NCBI GenBank assembly: GCA_029243025.1 | Contig: JAQWSU010000021.1 | Span: forward strand, 110,512 to 174,511 | DNA length: 64,000 nucleotides | From: Pirellulaceae bacterium | GTDB taxonomy: Bacteria; Planctomycetota; Planctomycetia; Pirellulales; Pirellulaceae | Reading direction: 5' to 3' | Shown: one piece after another, positions 61,929-64,000 of the stretch | Position numbering within the stretch: the stretch's first letter is position 1 | Layout: each line of letters opens with the position of its first letter | Position numbers and translations under genes: made by a program | The notes under the pieces: model-generated | Database searches by the model: none | What the model was told of the DNA's origin: nothing | What the model saw: only the letters and a program-made list of their open reading frames with translations

Positions 61929-62827
61929 GCGAGGTCTTTTTCGCTGCTAGTGCGATGGGCGAGCATCATGCGGATCCGAGCGGCTGCGTACGCTGTGGCC
62001 GGCGTGAGGAGCATCACGATCAGGACGATGTTTGCGCTGAATGAAATCTGCATCGTGATGATGGTGGCGACGTGGAAACCCAGCATTACGATGATCCAGC
62101 ACCAGCGAAACCAGCGGTTGAACAGGACGAGCATCGAAAGGGCTTCGAACACCGTCAGGACGAAGAAGGAGACTTCGAGAGCCTTCGAGAGCAGCGGGCT
62201 TTTGAGCACGTCCAGGCCGAAAATGACATCAAAGGGGCCTGGTTCGGCCGACCGGTGGGCGACGTAGGCCAAAATGGACTCGTCGAGAAAGATCTCGAGT
62301 CCACCGACGGCGAATCGACGCACACCGACGAACGTGTAGGTGAGGCACAGAACGGCGGCCATCGCGAGAAGGGTTCCGGCGTATCGCGACTTCGACGAAC
62401 GGGTACCGGGCTTCATCACGCCCAACGCATCGGCGCAGGGAGAAACCGCGAGCACGTAGGCGGCGTAGAGCATCGCTAACTCGCCGTGGTTGATCTTTCC
62501 GAAGCTTCGCGTGAGTCCCTGATAGAGCGTCAAGGCGATGCAGACCGGGACCGCGATCCGCCAGAACGGACGCACTCCCAGAATCAGGAGGGGCAGCGTG
62601 AGCAGCAGTAGAATCTTCATTCCCCAGAGGAATGGCGTGCTCAGGATCAACGGCCACGCAGCCGCGGGAAGCAGTTCCATCACGCCGATCGGGGAGAACA
62701 GTTCACGAGGTAACGACGCCAGTTCGTGAATGGGATCCTTCCAGAGATGGTAGAACCACATGCTGAACACGCTGATCCTCAGGAGCGCAGGTGATTCAGC
62801 GTCAGACGCTTCGTGGATCATCTCCAA
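61925..62827 (-). CDS. HTTM/DoxX-like membrane protein
   Basis: A 300-residue protein with about seven hydrophobic segments: RISVFSMWFYHLWKDP, GMKILLLLTLPLLILGV, ALTLYQGLTRSFGKINHGELAMLYAAYVLAVSP and others. The FGKINHGEL and P-loop-free topology fit the HTTM (horizontally transferred transmembrane) group related to vitamin-K-carboxylase-like membrane enzymes; no catalytic motif can be claimed. The 5' end overlaps the partner gene (62818-63492) by ten bases, indicating coupling. The region is GC-rich (40 of 60 bases at 62401-62460) compared with 43-55% in flanking samples, suggesting acquisition. Confidence 0.75.
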   Translation of the reverse strand: MEMIHEASDAESPALLRISVFSMWFYHLWKDPIHELASLPRELFSPIGVMELLPAAAWPLILSTPFLWGMKILLLLTLPLLILGVRPFWRIAVPVCIALTLYQGLTRSFGKINHGELAMLYAAYVLAVSPCADALGVMKPGTRSSKSRYAGTLLAMAAVLCLTYTFVGVRRFAVGGLEIFLDESILAYVAHRSAEPGPFDVIFGLDVLKSPLLSKALEVSFFVLTVFEALSMLVLFNRWFRWCWIIVMLGFHVATIITMQISFSANIVLIVMLLTPATAYAAARIRMMLAHRTSSEKDLA

Positions 62828-63492
62828 TCCCCCTCGATCACGGTGATGCGGCGAAACATCTCACGGGGGTATTCCACGGACTTGGACCGGTCGTGGGCCG
62901 GGACCATGACGCGCCAGACGACGGCCTCGACGACCGGGAATTCCGGGTTCATCCGGTTGTACTCGAGCGACATGCTCTTCACGAGCTGGTCGAACCTTCT
63001 CCAGATCACGATCTGCTCCCCGGGATCGGTTTCGTCCAAGACCTTCTCCGCGAGCTTCAGCCAGGATCTCGTCAGTCGGACGCCAAGGCTTTCGAACAGC
63101 TGGGCGACCGGTATCACGACTTCGCTTCCGTCGGCGCGCACTCCGTGGCACTCGAGAAAGACGGGCGTTTCCCGGGCAGGCGTCGAGTACATGGCCCAGG
63201 TCACGAACGGATAAGACTTTCGACTGTCGGCGACGATCTGTCCAGCGATCAGCAGGGCGACAAAGACGACAATGAGTCGCCCGTACCTGGCATCGTCGCC
63301 GCGAAGCCATCGCGTGATTTCAGGACGCCGCGCGAGCCACGCCATCAGGACGCCGTAAAAGACGCACTCGCCGAAGAATACGGCGTCGACGCCTTGCGTG
63401 AACCGCATCAGTGCCGCGACACCGATGGTGAGGGCGATGACGCATGCGGTTCCGAGTGTGATGGTGGATCTGCTCGTCGGTCTGCCTGTCAA
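62818..63492 (-). CDS. Membrane protein partner of the HTTM-like protein
   Basis: A 224-residue protein with two or three transmembrane segments (GTACVIALTIGVAAL, AVFFGECVFYGVLMAWLA, LIVVFVALLIAGQIVA) and a soluble C-terminal half (FLECHGVRADGSEVVIPVAQLFESLGVRLTRSWLKLAEKVLDETDPGEQIVIWRRFDQL). It is not recognised as a named family, but I recall it as a frequent neighbour of HTTM proteins. It overlaps the next gene by ten bases. GC-rich (37 of 60 bases at 63061-63120), as is its partner. Confidence 0.65.
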   Translation of the reverse strand: MTGRPTSRSTITLGTACVIALTIGVAALMRFTQGVDAVFFGECVFYGVLMAWLARRPEITRWLRGDDARYGRLIVVFVALLIAGQIVADSRKSYPFVTWAMYSTPARETPVFLECHGVRADGSEVVIPVAQLFESLGVRLTRSWLKLAEKVLDETDPGEQIVIWRRFDQLVKSMSLEYNRMNPEFPVVEAVVWRVMVPAHDRSKSVEYPREMFRRITVIEGDWR

Positions 63493-63580
63493 GTGGTCAC
63501 CTCTTCAAGACCCATCTTCGGAAAGCTGGTAATGGTCATCAACCACCGTATTGTTGCTTAATGAGTGTTAACGCACCTCG

Positions 63581-63769
63581 CTATTTCGTTGGCACTGCCG
63601 CAATAGAATCACTCCAGTTGTTGACTTGGACTTCATCGTTCAGAAGATGGTTTAAGTCGTCGGATCGCCATTGGGCAGCCAGATCGCCGGCGAGTAAACG
63701 GCGATTCTCAAGCGACTCAAGAACAGCCGTTCTTTGAGACATTCGCCGTGGTCGAGAAGTTTTTGGCAT
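63581..63769 (-). pseudogene. N-terminal fragment of a planctomycete secreted protein
   Basis: A 62-codon frame opens MPKTSRPRRMSQRTAVLESLENRRLLAGDLAAQW, in which LESLENRRLLAG is the N-terminal signature of large planctomycete extracellular proteins. The following WRSDDLNHLLNDEVQVNNWSDSIAAVPTK resembles the start of their LamG/discoidin-like part (VNxWxDxxxA), after which the frame stops. It could be the 5' end of the same gene whose 3' end is at 60716-61928. Confidence 0.6.
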
Positions 63770-63796
63770 TGGTTGAACAATTGATCAATCAAGCAG

Positions 63797-64000
63797 CTAT
63801 ATCAAGAAGTCGTGAAGATTCTCGAGAAGATCTTGAGTTCGGTGCTCGAGTTCTGGAATATCCGCGTCCAAAGTTGATTGTTTCTCATCGAGCGCAAACA
63901 GTAATTCCCTTGCTGCAATTTCTTCCGGCAACTGTCGGGCGTTGGTCGTTTGCCGATCGGCTGTGAGTATTACGTTTGACACTTGAGCAACGTTGCTTTT
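63797..64000 (-). CDS. Possible C-terminus of a gene beyond the window
   Basis: The reverse frame is open from the window edge to a stop at 63797 and encodes a helical tail rich in Glu, Leu and Gln (RQLPEEIAARELLFALDEK, then LDADIPELEHRTQDLLENLHDFL) that looks like coding sequence rather than noise. No family is recognised; more than 60 codons are visible and the start is outside. It may also be a remnant. Confidence 0.35.
   Translation of the reverse strand, partial: KSNVAQVSNVILTADRQTTNARQLPEEIAARELLFALDEKQSTLDADIPELEHRTQDLLENLHDFLI

Noticed and set aside
62791..63561. 256-codon plus-strand frame
   Set aside because: Antisense shadow of the GC-rich membrane protein; composition is Asp/Arg/His-rich and unlike a real protein.
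1..64000. CRISPR arrays, insertion sequences, phage genes
   Set aside because: No regularly spaced repeats, transposase or phage structural proteins were seen; the short repeats found are tandem or coding.

Overview
The window comes from a planctomycete, most likely of the Pirellulales/Rhodopirellula type. The signs are an LE(D/N)RR(V/L)LA signature at the N-terminus of two secreted proteins, type I dockerin-like repeats, sulfatases, DUF1080 and PQQ-propeller proteins, and divergently transcribed Ser/Thr kinases. A nuo operon whose subunits carry large hydrophilic insertions fits the same group. No phage, integrase, insertion sequence or CRISPR array was seen. Base composition looks ordinary except for a GC-rich block at about 61.9-63.5 kb.

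Layout. 1-1.8 kb: a flavin halogenase-like oxidoreductase (cut by the window edge) and a TIGR01777 epimerase. 2.1-3.4 kb: a secreted PQQ-propeller protein. 3.4-7.6 kb: a lipid-modification operon (desaturase, FAD amine-oxidase-like protein, DUF1365, cyclopropane-synthase-type methyltransferase). 7.7-10.8 kb: an APC permease, a DUF1080 protein and an aldo/keto reductase. 11-14.3 kb: two divergent kinases and a YbaK-type protein. 14.4-17.3 kb: a secreted dockerin protein, a small basic protein and tRNA-Ser(UGA). 17.4-25.3 kb: an SDR, then a run headed by a 4-hydroxybutyryl-CoA dehydratase-like protein, followed by a membrane protein, a sodium symporter, a GH2-like fold protein, a ThiF/MoeB-type E1 and an alpha/beta hydrolase. 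25.3-28.1 kb: a class IV aminotransferase-like protein without its catalytic lysine, paired with a sulfotransferase-like protein, plus a second sulfotransferase. 28.4-34.3 kb: a PH-domain protein, pyroglutamyl peptidase, LRR protein, second aldo/keto reductase, TPR lipoprotein and methyltransferase. 35.0-35.5 kb: tRNA-Glu(UUC) and csrA.

36.2-49.5 kb is one long complex I operon in the order nuoI, DUF2203, nuoA, C, D, H, J, K, L, M, N. The genes nuoB, E, F and G are absent, and nuoJ is fused to a DUF805 domain. A ferritin-like protein, TatD nuclease and coclaurine-N-methyltransferase-like enzyme follow. Next comes a TetR/membrane-fusion/RND efflux operon with a 16-bp palindrome that is a candidate operator.

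57.6-64 kb is the eroded part: an intact Gfo/Idh/MocA oxidoreductase and sulfatase, a decayed second sulfatase, and the remains of a large secreted lamin-tail/dockerin protein. The N-terminal and C-terminal remnants of secreted-protein genes lie on either side of a GC-rich two-gene block (an HTTM-type membrane protein and its partner), which looks inserted. The most unusual signals are the Lys-less aminotransferase/sulfotransferase pair, the dehydratase-like enzyme with altered Fe-S ligand spacing, the NuoJ-DUF805 fusion, and the GC-rich block between secreted-protein remnants.
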